NCBI GenBank assembly: GCA_037176885.1
Contig: JAWWNJ010000036.1
Coordinates: 186,001 to 250,000, forward strand
Direction of reading: 5' to 3'
Origin: Favolaschia claudopus
Lineage: Eukaryota; Basidiomycota; Agaricomycetes; Agaricales; Mycenaceae
Length of the DNA stretch: 64,000 bases
Shown one piece after another: positions 46,901-58,553 of this stretch (position 1 is its first letter; the number at the start of each line of letters is the position of its first letter). A program made the translations under genes and the position numbers. The notes beneath the pieces were generated by a model. That model had not been told where the DNA came from and ran no database searches. It was given only the letters and a program-made list of their open reading frames with translations.

Positions 46901-47448
46901 ACCTCAAGCTGCCATTTCCTCACTGAGGAGGCGCTTAGAACCGGAGTCGATGGCGAGCCATTCTGAAAGCTTGTGCTCTGGAATTCTGCCTCGACGTGGT
47001 GTGTGCCCTGTTATGTGGAGGGGTACGTCTGTGTGCGGGGTACATGAAAGATGACAAGAATGCGGGGCATCGTGCAGGCGGTTCTCAAGTGTGAGGGAGG
47101 TCATGGTGGGTAACGAATCGGAGAAAGGGCTGGGAGGACGATGTGGGGGGTGACCATGAGGGCGAGGATTCAAGTGAGAGGAGGAGGCCCGGTATCTTGT
47201 AGATTCGTTGGGACAGGGGAAGTTTAATTTCGAGGGCGTTGATATTTCTACGATTCACTCGAAGTACGTATTCGATATATGCGTTACCCGCTCTGTATGA
47301 AAGCACCCTTGGTCGCCGTGTTTCGCTCAGCAGTGAGGTGGGAAGAAATTCCGAAGAATCCCCGCCTTCCATGTGATTGGCGCGCATTCAAGTCAAAATT
47401 CAAATTCCCACCTCTTCTTGTCTTCATCCTGTACGTTCCCGTTCTTCG
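43946..47448 (-). pseudogene. Decayed copy of the 9.9-11.5 kb gene and flanks
   Basis: Several stretches match the 9.9-11.2 kb remnant in order and orientation: GACAAGAATGCGGGG(G/C)ATCGTGC (47049 and 11026), a (C/G)TGGCGGCC(A/G)..GGCGCAGCA(T/C)CGCCAA stretch (46849 and 10828), and GTCGCGTAGG..GATTCCAGGTGC near 45090. On the minus strand there are only fragments such as RTACTMPRILVIFHV and INALEIKLPLSQRIYK, in changing frames. The interval 45880-46550 on the plus strand is CT-rich without a gene. It is older and more broken than its partner. Confidence 0.5.
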
Positions 47449-48694
47449 ATGGCGTCGCTGAGCGGTCTCAGCGGTCTGCGTGGACGCTATGCATCCCGAC
47501 GGCAGCCCCCAGCGCAAAGATCGGCCGCTGAGCGTTTTTTGTACGTCTGCCACACACTATATCATGTTTATACAGAAATCGATATCTTGTGCAGCGACCT
47601 CGCAATGGGTCCGCATGACGCACTATTCTCCCTCCTCGACACCCGCGAACTCGTCCGCTTAATGTCTACTTCCCGACGTATTCGCTCTCTAACCCACGAG
47701 ATCTGTTTTGACATCTCGCGCCTCCTCCGCCGCTTTTTCGGAAGTCGCGAAAACGTCGAGCAATTCCGACGGATGCAGCAGCAGACGGGAACCATCATTT
47801 CGGGGTCTATGGGGCTTCAGTTCTTTAACCGTCTCACCTGGGAGGATTCCGATTTGGATTTATATGTCGGTCGTGCTATGGCGTCTCTCGCCGCGGTCTT
47901 CATTTTGGAGAACGGGTATACATTCAAAGCGAAAGAGAATCAAGAGCTTAGTATTTCCTTGCAACTGCCGTTCTCTGTGAATGGACAGCGGATGAGCTAT
48001 CTAGGACGCGGCATCGCCGACGTGTTTGACTTCCACAAGGGCGAGCAGAAGATTCAGCTCATCGTCGCAGTGACGAGCCCGATGGAAATCATCCTCAACT
48101 TCCATTCCAGTGCGTTCCGTCTTGCATTTCCTCATCAACAGAAACATAGCTGACACCATCCACGCAGCCTGCGTCATGAACTTCATCACGCACTCCACCG
48201 CGTTCTCGCTCTACCCCTGGCACACCTTCGTCCTGCAAAAAGCGCTCATCATCGAAACCGTCGGCACGGGGCAAGAAATCGGCCGACAAAAGTACATCGA
48301 CCGCGGGTGGACGATGCTCGAGTTCCCCGCATCGAACAGCAACTCCGAGTTGGGCGTCCGCATACCGCGGTGTGTCGGGGACTCGTTCACTTGGAGTATC
48401 CCACTCCCGCCCCTGTCCCCGCTTGTGCCGCGCATGCCGATGTATGATTACCCCGTTGCGCCGCCCGTCCCTGTCGCGGAGCCCGACCCGACGGAGACGG
48501 CGTGGCTGGTTGACTGCATGAGCTATAAGGTCTCGATGGTACTTCTCGAGACCGTGCGAACACCGTCGTCGTCCCCGCCTGCTTCTCCCGCTCCAGCGAA
48601 TGCGGACGTGGCGGATAAGATCGAGCGCTTGCGGAAGATGCTTCATAGGCTGGAGGTGGCGGCGACGAATGCGTTGTATGTTGCTGAGCGATGA
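47449..48694 (+). CDS. F-box-like / nucleotidyltransferase-like protein, copy 3 (377 aa)
   Basis: Exons 47449-47540, 47595-48109, 48168-48694; introns of 54 and 58 bp at the same positions as in copies 1 and 2, and a middle exon of exactly 515 nt in all three. F-box-like helices are at about 40-63 (LFSLLDTRELVRLMSTSRRI), GS at 101-102 and DSDLDLY at 115-121, followed by KIQLIVA. The C terminus is longer than in copies 1-2, with a Pro/Ala-rich spacer and a final helical segment (KIERLRKMLHRLEVAA) that could form a coiled coil. It is much more diverged than copies 1 and 2 are from each other, so it represents an older duplication. Conserved exon sizes argue that it is functional. Confidence 0.83.
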
Positions 48695-49136
48695 GGAGGG
48701 CTGGTCGGGGGTGACGTGGACGAGGGAGGGGACGTGGCGCGTTGTCGTCGATTGCAAGGAGATGCTTTGAGGTGCGTCCTACTTCTTGCCCCGCTTCCAT
48801 TCTGCGTTGACAATCTTACCTTTATCTGCAGATTGTATCACCACTCAGCTACCACTCGGCTATGGTCGTACACAAATCTCTATCTGTTATCTACACATCA
48901 ATGCTATCTACTTTAAGTTATGAGATCGACTCAATTTGAGTGAGGACCCGTCTCGAGCGTTCACTGCATGCATCTATGCATCCACACACCCATTCATGCA
49001 GTTAATCGATCCTTCTGGCTCTACACGCGACGAAAAGGTCAGAAGCAGCGACTTGAAGCAGGCTCATGGTCAGCGCACCAACAGAAGCCCACAGCGCAAT
49101 GTGACTGTACGCCGCCACTCCTTGTCCTTTACAACC
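48695..49136. other. Intergenic, no gene recognised
   Basis: 3' region of copy 3 and upstream region of the kinase-like gene. No TATA box or repeat stands out. Confidence 0.4.
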
Positions 49137-50605
49137 ATGGACTCCAACTCACCTCCTGGTTTGGGGCCGAAGACGTATTGGTTTGACCGCCGGGAGTTCC
49201 TCCTTCATCAAGGGTACCGCCTCTGCCCCAAATTCGATCCCGACTCCGCATCCAAATATCATCTTCTCGACGAGACGGCGCAGGAAGAGAGTCGAGTGCT
49301 CTATCTCGTACGGCCCTGTTTTTCGTTCATTCCAAGGACTTATTGTCGAGGGGGAAAAATTCCTCCAAGCGTCACACCATCATGGACGCCGTACATACGT
49401 TGGATGGCGCGAAGGTGCTGCTCAAATCAGTTTCCACGAGCCTCCATCCGCACGAGGTGGAGATAGCTCAGATGTTTTCCTCGCCTCCGCACCTTGGACA
49501 CTCCCGGAATCACTGTGTGCCTTCGCTCGGGCTTTTGCAGGATCCTGAGGATTCTGGCAAGCAAATTTTGGTGATGCCTCAGCTCGTGACCTGCAAACGA
49601 CCGGTCTCTGAAACGGTCGGGGAGGTTATGGCCTGCTGGAGAGACATTTTCGAGGTAGCTTCTCAGAGTTATTCATGTCTCGATCTGATTACCTCTCCTA
49701 GAGAATTCAATACATGCACGAAAATCTCGTCGCTCACCGGTACGTCCTTCGAGTCAAATGAGACGTCCGGTGATAGCAAGAAATGACCCATCGCTTGACA
49801 GTGACTGTACAGTTAATAACAGTTCTTCGCGCGTCCAATGTCAGCATAATAAATGACCAGACAACGCTTTGCAGTGACTGTACGTTCGGTAACATCATGC
49901 AAGACCCCACTTTACTCTATCCCGACGGATTTCATCCAGTTCAAACTTGGATGGACCCCTCTTACAAGGATTTTGCGCGACACATCACTCGCACCGAGTG
50001 TTGGCCTCGCTACTACATCATCGAATTTGGCTTTTCACGTCGATATGATCCTGCGCAACGACCACCGACGGAGGAGGTAATTTGCGGAGGCGACAAGTCA
50101 CCTCCTGAACACCTCGGGGCTGCGGATGATATTCCCTGTAACCCCTTCCAGACAGACATTTACTTCCTTGGTAATCTGCTCAAGCGGCAATTTATGTATA
50201 AGGCCTTTCCATTGAGCACGCACATCGTAAGGCCATCTCTCACTATTTTGTTCGGAATTGGTGTTCAATATTGTCAATTCTTGTGTGTTCTAGAGATTAC
50301 GATTATACGGCCCACTCAGCTTTCTCGACCCGTTGATCGAAGATATGACTCAATGGGACCCCGCCCTGCGTCCAACAATTGGAGAGGTTATCAAGCGATT
50401 GGACGAGATCACTCGTAAGCTTGGCTCCTGGCATCTTCGAAGACCTGGACAACGATTTTACCTCCTCGATTGGCCAGCACAGCTCGTTCGACAGATCAAG
50501 AATCTATTCAAGAAGGTGCCCGTGCTTCCTCCGTATACCCCTCTGACCATACTTACGTTGAGCCCCGAGATGAGGATGTTCTATACTCAAACAAACATGA
50601 AGTAG
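49137..50605 (+). CDS. Protein-kinase-like protein with EFG motif (381 aa)
   Basis: Proposed exons 49137-49295, 49337-49654, 49702-49739, 49875-50195, 50296-50605; 1146 nt. The first intron (41 bp) has a weak GTGCTC donor and is the least certain. It belongs to a kinase-fold family I know from mushroom genomes: short N-lobe, no clear glycine loop, VLLK (Lys83), HEVEIAQMF as helix C, then HRDCTFGNIM with catalytic Asp173 and Asn178. The metal-binding DFG reads EFG (222-224, in IIEFGFSRRY), and the HRDxK lysine is absent. GGDKSPPEH stands where APE is expected, and the C-lobe ends with RPTIGEVIKRLDEI. The intact frame with a changed DFG suggests a weak or dead kinase acting as a binder. The role in the cell is unknown. 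Confidence 0.77.
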
Positions 50606-51416
50606 CCTCAATAGTTTGTGTATCATTGAGCTCAGACGCAATGTGCATGTTTTCGTGACACTCTGGCAAAACTACAAGGGGTTTCATTGTTATCAGCATC
50701 AAAGAACATGTTCGGAAAATGCCATGTTTAGTTTTGGGTTACTATTACTTAGTCTATTATACAACTGTAACACGAGGAACGTTAACAGGATTCAAAGAAG
50801 ACAATAAAGAATCCCATGGAGGTCACAGGATTGTTTTCCAAGCTATTCGCAAGGTCAGGTTCATTGTTTCCTGAGCATCAAGTTGTTCTTGGTTCTACTT
50901 ATCCATAGATATGATACAACAAGCTCAGCTAGAGGCCGCATACTTACTTCCCAAAAAGGTTACCTTGCTTTAGCAGGCCCCCCTCCGTGGAAATTCAACA
51001 CCACATAGCCAAGACAAACACTGGGAAAACCCATTTACTGAGCCCTACTTAACCCCCTAAAGCCATCCCGTCTGCCTAGTAACGAATGTAAGTGCTTGAG
51101 CTACACTGCTATCAAATTGCTACACCAAAGTAAAGCAAGGTTTTAGCCAAGGGCAGCCTCTAGTTGGCCCCTAGTGTAATCAGAATTTGAAAATTGCCAT
51201 CTAGCCATCTGTGGCCAAGTGCGGTCCAGCCTAGGCTGTTGCAGATCTGATACTTGCCTCAAGCTCCGGCAGCTAGAATTAGTTTGAAGCTCATTAGCTG
51301 CCAGTGTACTGGACCCAGACTTCTCTTTTTGAGCTAGTGGGAAATGTGCTAGTTGACAGCTGACAGCCCAAGTGAGCACACACCCACGCTCCACATCTTT
51401 GACCTTGACTACAACA
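50606..51416. other. NLR-2 upstream region, no gene seen
   Basis: 3' UTR of the kinase-like gene, then AT-rich sequence leading to NLR-2. The GCTCAAG/CTTGAGC-type words are scattered and no promoter element is clear. Confidence 0.4.
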
Positions 51417-53864
51417 ATGACTGAGCCAGAGATGCTCTCCTCAACAAATATCACAGTTACTGGTCCGTGTTCCACATCATGAGTCCTATTGTCTTAACTT
51501 GTTTGTATAGGACCTAAAGGGGGACCTGGTGGAAAGGGTGGTTTAACAGGAGGTCATGGTGGGACAGCTGAAGGCCATCAATTCACACTGGCAGATGCAA
51601 GTATCAGCAATTTCACAGTTAACACTGGTCTGTTTGACACAAGTTCATCATCATATTCTCACAATACTTTTTAGGTCTCCAAGTAGCTCCCCAGCTTGCA
51701 TCAGCAAACACATCAAAACCTAAGCAACAACACAAACTTTGTCCACTGCCTGAGCCCGTTTTTGTTGGACGGCAACAGGTTCTTAATGAGATGAATGAAT
51801 GCTTCAACAAACATAGGGGGTCTAGATGTGTTCTGGTCTTACACGGTCTTGGGGGCTCCGGGAAGAGTCAGCTTGCATTCAAATTTGTGCACAAAGCTCG
51901 AAAGCGGTATGTTAATACCAATATTGTTAAACAGTTTGCGGAACATTTCTAAAACCATTATTTCAAGGTTTTCAGACATATTCTATGTTGATGCCTCAGA
52001 TGAACAAACAATTCAAGATGATTTGAATGCACTTGGAGCGGTAGCCTCTGCTGACACCTATGAGACTGGTTTGCGATGGCTTGCTCACAAACAAGATGAA
52101 TGGCTGCTCTTGTTTGACAATGCTAATGACACTAAAGTGGATATCGCCAAATTCTTTCCCAATTGTTCATTTGGCAATATCTTGATCACAACTCGCAATC
52201 AAGAAGTTTGTACCCTGGGAACAGGCATCAAGATTGGAGACATGGATATAGAAGATGCAAAACAATTGTTGTTGAACTGTGCTGGTGACAAAGCTGGAGT
52301 CAAAGACAAAGAAGAACTGGCAACAGCTATTGTAAAGGTATTTGATATACCCTCTTATAATGAGCTCCAAGGTTGATAAATTGCTTAGGAGCTTCATTGC
52401 TTCACTTTAGCTGTCAAGCAGGCCGGAAGCTATATTCATACTCGCAGCACTCTAAACAGTTATTTGCCATTGTTCAGAACCTCTCATGACAGGCTCCTCA
52501 GAGAGAAACAAATTCAGGGTCAGAGTCATTATGACTTATCTGTATATACAACCTGGGATTTGAGCTTTAGTAAACTGAGCTTAGCTGCGAAAACCTTTTT
52601 ACAAATTTGCTCTCAGTTGCATTATGAAGGCATCACAGAGGAAATTTTCCAAAGGGCTTCCATTGGTCAAGAAGAACTCAAGGACAGCAAAGTTCAACAC
52701 CAAGTGACTGGGCTTTTGTGTCTACTTGGCAAGCAAGATAAAAGCTGGGATACTTTGATCTTCAACGATGTGATGCAGGAACTTCAGTCATACTCATTGA
52801 TCACCTATGATCACCAAGATGATTCTTATCGCATTCACCCTTTGGTTCAGCTATGGAGCAATGCAAGTATCAATGAACTAGAAACCTTACAGCAATCTGT
52901 TCTTGCCATTGTTGGTCTTTCTATTCCCTTGGGCATTGAAGCTGAAGACTATATCTACCGTCACAAACTTTTGCATCATATCAGTGACATTGCTCAGCAA
53001 TTCGATATTACTCCCAGCAATATGGACTTGGGTGTTATTTCAAGAATCACAATAGTTCTTGCTGAAGAAGGTCGATTACAACATGCTGAGAAGCTGGAGT
53101 TTGCAGTGTGGGAAGCTCAAAAGCAGCAACTGGGAGATTGTGATGCATTGCAGACAGCTACAATCCTGGCAGGCATTTATTGCCAACAGGGTCGGTTGAG
53201 TGAAGCTGAGGCTTTGCAAAAAGAAGCCTTAGATTCTATCACAACATTAATGCAAAAAGAGGGCCCCCAGTTCTTGAGTAGCATGGAACAGCTTGCTGAG
53301 ATCTATCGAAAACAGAGTCGATGGAAAGATGCCGAGGATCTCTATATCACAGTCTTAGAAACACGAAAAAGTCATTTGGGGGATGGAAACCTCCTACAGA
53401 TTCTGAGCAGTATGTCAGCACTGGCAGCAACATATATGAAGCAGTGTCGTTGGAAGGATGCTGAGAATCTTGAAACTCAAGTGTTGTCACTCTTGGAACA
53501 ATTCCATGGAGAGCTGCATCCAGATACCCTGAGGAGTAAAGCTAATGTTGCAAAAATTTATTGGAACCAAGATCGCTTGGAAGATGCAGAGGCATTTGAT
53601 GCGGCAGTTTTGAAAATTCGAGAGGAAAGACTAGGTGCAGAGCATCTAGACACTGTAAAAAGCAAAGCTAGTCTGGCTCTGACTTATTGGAAGCAAAACC
53701 GATTAGACGAAGCAAAGACTCTCCAAACTGCTGTGGTGAAGGCCAGGAAATGTTTGCTTGGAGAGGATCATCCAGACACATTGAAAAGCATACGCCATCT
53801 TGAAAAGACTTTATGGAGCCGAAAATATGATGATGAGGGTCATAACAAAGATTCAAAGAAATGA
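51417..53864 (+). CDS. NLR-2: Gly-rich / NB-ARC / TPR protein (746 aa)
   Basis: Second NB-ARC-TPR receptor of the window. Exons 51417-51462, 51511-51627, 51675-51906, 51968-52337, 52389-53864; introns of 47-61 bp; 2241 nt, no stop. The first donor is the weak GTCCGT. After MTEPEMLSS..TVTG comes a Gly-rich stretch (GPKGGPGGKGG, ending GTAEG). CPLPEPVFVGR (77-87) precedes the P-loop GLGGSGKS (112-119), then WLLLFDN (Walker B) and ILITTRN. About seven degenerate TPRs follow. Exon boundaries in the NB-ARC part match NLR-1, and exon 4 is exactly 370 nt in both, so the two are paralogues on opposite strands 45 kb apart. TPR repeats are fewer and far less alike than in NLR-1. Family certain; recognised signal unknown. 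Confidence 0.87.
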
Positions 53865-54016
53865 TTGTCGAGAGCTCTGTAGTTGTGTTTTTACGATGAT
53901 TGTAGTATATACTTTTTCACACATTCATGTTGGTACATAAATACATTTTCTTGTATTATTCGATTCTGGCCATTTCAAGTCAATTGTGACATCAGCACAT
54001 AAGTATGGTGGCGGTC

Positions 54017-54217
54017 AGGACCGGTGAAAATGTCTGCTGAGGTCAGATCTGTTAGTCCGGACAAGATTTGCTCAAAATTCGGACCAAAAAAAAGTGAAAG
54101 TTACCGGATTGCGAAAAGATTCGTTTCCGCTCCCTCAGAAACCGTGGGAATTTCTGATTTGATAAAGATCTTGTCCGGACTCAGGATCCGACCTCTTTTG
54201 GGACTATCACCGGTCCT
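54017..54217. mobile_element. MITE with 8-bp target-site duplication
   Basis: A 201-bp element whose imperfect inverted arms of about 55 bases share AGGACCGGTGA, GAGGTC and AGTCCGGACAAGAT. It is bordered by the 8-base direct repeat TGGCGGTC (54009-54016 and 54218-54225). An 8-bp duplication fits hAT, P or KDZ/Zisupton-like elements, but the terminus is not a typical TAGNG. Non-coding. Confidence 0.8.
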
Positions 54218-54474
54218 TGGCGGTCACGACTTTGTGACAACTCTGAGTCCCAATTTGGTAATGGATACTGTCATTCCAGTTTTCATTGGGGCAACCTGAA
54301 ACTGTGTAAATAGCATCTTTAGAAGGTATTCTACAAACCTACTGGAGAAAAAGTATGAAAAACTTGATTTTCGGTATTTCACCCAGTGATTTCGCGTTTT
54401 TGATTGCGGATCAGCGTTCCAGTGGCTGTGTAACGCCATCAATCCCGCTCGCCTCTTCACCAACAGCGCTCACC

Positions 54475-55232
54475 ATGCCCAAGCTGCTTAAGAAGGGATC
54501 TAAGGCTCAGCGAGACTCAGATGGAACATTTCTGGCGCGCCCCTCCCTTTCCCAAGCCCCTGATCTGTCATCGGAAGAAGATCCTCTGGCATGGGAAGAT
54601 GAAGATTCTGCGTCGGAAAGCAAAAAAGATGGTGACGATTCCGACATCGAGTGGGAGAAGTTGCCAACCCCGATGACATATGAGGAGCGGCGTACAGCAA
54701 GAATGGAGGCAGCCAAGGAGAGGCGTTGGATTGCTGAGATTAAGAGTGCTGAGCAGAGATTGGGAGGGTCTATGGCAGTCGATAATCAGACAGGTGGGTT
54801 CCGTTGTTGGCTGTTCTATCAGTTAAATCTAATTTTGAACCAGGGAAGAAGTGGGGGCCCTATGGGATCGGCGGCATGTCTCTGCGCACATCTCAAGAAA
54901 AGCGCAAGAAGCTGAAGGAGGAATATGAGAGGGGTGTTTTGAATATTTCGGAGACTGAATACAACCGCCAAATGGAAGCCTTGAAAGCTCACAATGCCCC
55001 CTCCTCTAATCAACTCACCCTCACCGCAATGTTTCGTAAACGCGCTATATCCATCTCGTCGACTGATTCGATGGAATCCTCGGCTCCAGGCCCATCCAAG
55101 CGCCACAGAAGTAATGAACCAGCATTGGCTCTGTCTTCATCCGCCGCATCTGTCGTTTTACGTGAAGAAGAGGAGGAGGAATCATCAGTCTGGGTTGGAG
55201 GGGGAAGGATCAGATTCGGAGGAGGAAGTTGA
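54475..55232 (+). CDS. Charged protein of unknown function, broken 3' end
   Basis: Exons 54475-54793 and 54844-55232 with a 50-bp intron (donor GTGGGT); 235 aa. The protein starts MPKLLKKGSKAQRDSDG and is rich in Asp, Glu, Lys and Ser. A long helix (YEERRTARMEAAKERRWI) and a second one (SQEKRKKLKEEYERG) look able to form coiled coils. Beyond the Ser-rich tail the frame ends at 55232, yet two other frames carry on with coherent acidic sequence (GSDSEEEVDQSPEVLEEEA from about 55199, then AADEIAEWIEVWRMPHLL from about 55303). Two frameshifts therefore probably truncate a longer ancestor. No family recognised; an N-terminal part of a transposon-borne protein is possible given the TE-rich surroundings. 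Confidence 0.5.
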
Positions 55233-58200
55233 CCAGTCACCGGAGGTGCTTGAAGAGGAGGCTCGATCAAAAGAGGGGACGATGCTGTGGATTCTATTGT
55301 TGCGGCAGACGAGATTGCTGAGTGGATTGAGGTTTGGAGGATGCCGCACCTCTTGAACCATCAGAACTTGGCGCTCTTGCTGCCAATGGTCTCAAAATGG
55401 CCCGAAAATAAAGTGGTAGGGCCAACGAGTGGCACGGCCCGCTACCCAGTGATAAACAGCCGGAACTCATTCAATGTGGATTGATAATAATTATTTCAAC
55501 AAATTTATCTGCCAGAAGTAAAGGCGGCAGCTTATGGGTTTTTATGAAGGAATTACACAGAACACAGGGAGGGTAACTTGGAGGACTCAGAGGCACAGCA
55601 GCGGAGCTTAGATACACCGTCGGCGCCACGTTCGGCATGACACTCGAACAGCATCGGGTGGGCACTGGGATACAGTCCCTGTGAGACCATTTACATTGAG
55701 CCAAAAGCGAATTGAGATTTCTGATCCATAACCAGAAAATAAAGCGAGCAACTTGAAGCTTTTGCTCCCTGACCATTGGTTATATTCAACGCTCCAGAAG
55801 AGAAAACAGCAAATTGCCATCGAGAGCATGACAGGTCCTCTTCTTCACCCTGAACACAATTGTAGCGGCTCATGTTCAATTGAAATGTGAGTGAAGGGCC
55901 GCACGAGAAGGATGGGTTCAGTTTTCGTAAAATGAAACTCAAGAACCGCAGATTCGGTATGTTGTATTATTTGCAGATCAGAATGAAGTACAGAAATTAG
56001 GAAATGGGTCGTATAATGCCCAGGAAAAATATCGCGGACGATATTGGAAGTAATAGGTTTTAGAATGTCGGTATAGGGGGTTTGAGAAGAAGAGGCACCA
56101 TGCAGAGACAGGCCTGGAGTAAAAATTGTTTCTGACAGAATGTCAATATGAGACACGAAGGCGAAGAGCATGAACTTACCGGCAGTAGACTCGAGATCAA
56201 TGTGGAGGTCGATGGCATCTCAAGACGGAAAATAAGGGGGCACGAGAGCTGTCGCGGCTTTGAAACTGTTTTCTAAAACGAAGAACGGCGGCGGAGACGT
56301 ACTCGAGGGTGGAGTCAAGGACTCCCAAGGTCAACAGGAAGCTCGTGTCAGGGAGAGACTCTCTACAGAACAGATGTAGTCACGACCAAGGACAAGGTAG
56401 AACAGTAGAGAATCCTTTGATGATAAGCTGCACTTTCATTCTATAGGTACTGTTGTCGCAAGGCAGAACCAAGATGTCACAAACTTGAGTGTCGAAGTGA
56501 TACCAGAGCGTTGGGGTCAGTCTGAGGAGATCACCGAGGTTTTGAAGTCAGTGTTGAGTCTAGCGCAGTGCCAGAGGCCCAGGGGTATCGCACTGCAGAA
56601 TGTGGGAGAGGGGACATGACTGTGAAGAGCAAGCGATGGAGGAAAAAATGGGTCGGCAACGTAATAGGCAGTCACATCATGTGCGGGTACCGGACCGACG
56701 GTCAAGAGGAGTCCAGAGGATGGTCCAGACAAAGTCTGGACCATCGACTACGTGATATGAAATGACATTTTGTGATTTACAGCGAGAGGTAAAATTAGGG
56801 CGCTATAAAACCCTTACCTAAAGGTAGCGGGAATCAAAAATCTACCGCACCACTATTCTGTTCGCGGTGAAACGGTGCGTGTAGGTGTAGGCGTGAAATA
56901 CACCGAAATATAAATCACTGAATCTAATCCAATACGACGACATGTGTGTGTGTGTGTGTGTTTGGGGTGGCGGGAGCACGTATCGTCCCTCAGAATACTT
57001 GTGCAAGCTTCAATCAAATCGATACGTTCGAGCGGGACGAACTACTAGATTGTCTAGCGAGAACATAGCGGGCAAAACGACTCGTAGCAGGAGAAGCGAA
57101 GAGTCACTCTTTCTAAGACTTCGAAATGAGAAATTCTGAGTCTAGCGGGGAGGGTCTCCGTGCCAATAGAAAAGTGTCACTCGGTAGTGGATCGTCAACC
57201 GGCAAGAAGCTTTCTGGATGACAACCGGCGGGCAGAAGGCGCGGCTCAGCGGGACGGGGGTTCTTATTCAACTGGCGCGGCTCTGGCAAGGAGCGGGGCT
57301 CTTACGTCGATGGCGCGGACACTAACAGTGACCGGGGCACTTACACCACTACGCGGCGGCGATCACGAACGGGGGTCTTGGTTATACCGCAGAACGGCTG
57401 GCACACAGGGCGTCGACGGCGCGGAATCAAGCACGAACGGGGGTCTTGGATATACCGCGGAACGGCGAGAAACGGGGCTTCGTATTTCAGGAGGGCTCCA
57501 GCTCGAAAGGCTGGCGGGGCTCTCAAAGTTCTGGCGGCTCGGTATGCCACAAGTCTTTCCGTATCACTCAAGTCTCTCTCAGATATCCAGTCTAGTCTCT
57601 TTCAGAGTTCAATTCAAATTCTAGAGTCCGCTACAAACTGCCCTTGTCTACGGGTAGGTAATTTTGACTGAGTAACAAAAAGTACACTGGGAGATTAAAT
57701 ACATGCAGCGGGAGCAGAAACAACCAAATAAAATCATGATGAGAGAGTGTCCAAGTTTGATGCCGCGCCCGCTGGGAACCAATGGTATATTCAGGATTGC
57801 GAGTCGTGAGTGAAAAGACTGCCTCCTGGAGAAAGTCCATGCGGGCGGGTGGGTATTGCGCCTTATTGCTGTGTAATGGCGTGCTGGTTGCCATGTCCCC
57901 GGGAGGGGACACGAAATTCCTCCTTCATAATATGGTCTTGCCGCTGGTCGAGTTGAAGTCGAAAAGGCTTCCCGCTGAGTAGTAAGTCAACGGCTCGACA
58001 GCGGTCAAGTTTGTTTCGTATTCTATCTTCAGAACAGTCTAAGTCCCAGGGGAAGTAGAGAGAGCAGAGCCGTGTTAGCGGCTCGCCACTCGCCGTTCGG
58101 GTTGTCCGCAATCAGCGGGAAATGTCCCCGGCAACTCGCTGTAACGCTGCGCTTGAATATATCGATATGAAGCGCAGAGTCTGATGCAGCAGAGATACTC

Positions 58201-58252
58201 TACTGCAAAAATACAATACACCTCAACCAACACACACACAACACTCCAACAA
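55233..58252. other. Repeat-rich region, no gene supported
   Basis: Contains the frame-shifted end of the preceding gene, a (TG)9 microsatellite at about 56943-56960, a short palindrome (GGTCCAGACAAAGTCTGGACC, about 56723) and, around 57360-57475, a degenerate direct repeat with GAACGGGGGTCTTGG followed by ATACCGC(A/G)GAACGGC. Open frames are short and uninformative. Confidence 0.45.
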
Positions 58253-58553
58253 TAGAGCGTTTGCGGTGAGCCGCCAGAAGCCACCCGGCGGCTCCAACGG
58301 CATGCGCTGTGGAGCGGCTACGTCATATGGTGGCTTCCAGTGGCTCACTGGCGGCTGTTTTGCAGTTTCAGGTCGGCTTTTCTCAACATCTACCAAGGGT
58401 TTGAAATGCAGAAAAATTGTAGGATGGTCAGATACTTATTGTCTACCATATACCCCACAAAAATTTTCAACTTTGGCCTTGAAACGAGCTATTTGGCTCC
58501 GCATGCCGTCAGAGCCGCCGGGTGGCTTCTGGCGGCTCACCGCAAACGCTCTA
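58253..58553. mobile_element. MITE with 50-bp TIRs
   Basis: Starts TAGAGCGTTTGCGGTGAGCC and ends with its inverted copy. About 52 bases at each end match with only a few differences (CCAACGG versus CTGACGG). The TAGAG terminus would fit hAT, but no 8-bp duplication is visible; a TA duplication (mariner type) is an alternative. It is followed by an (AT)n tract. Interior of about 200 bp, non-coding. Confidence 0.78.

Noticed and set aside
57160..57624. 154-codon Gly/Arg-rich frame
   Set aside because: It runs over a degenerate direct repeat and has no relative in the window; read as repeat translation.
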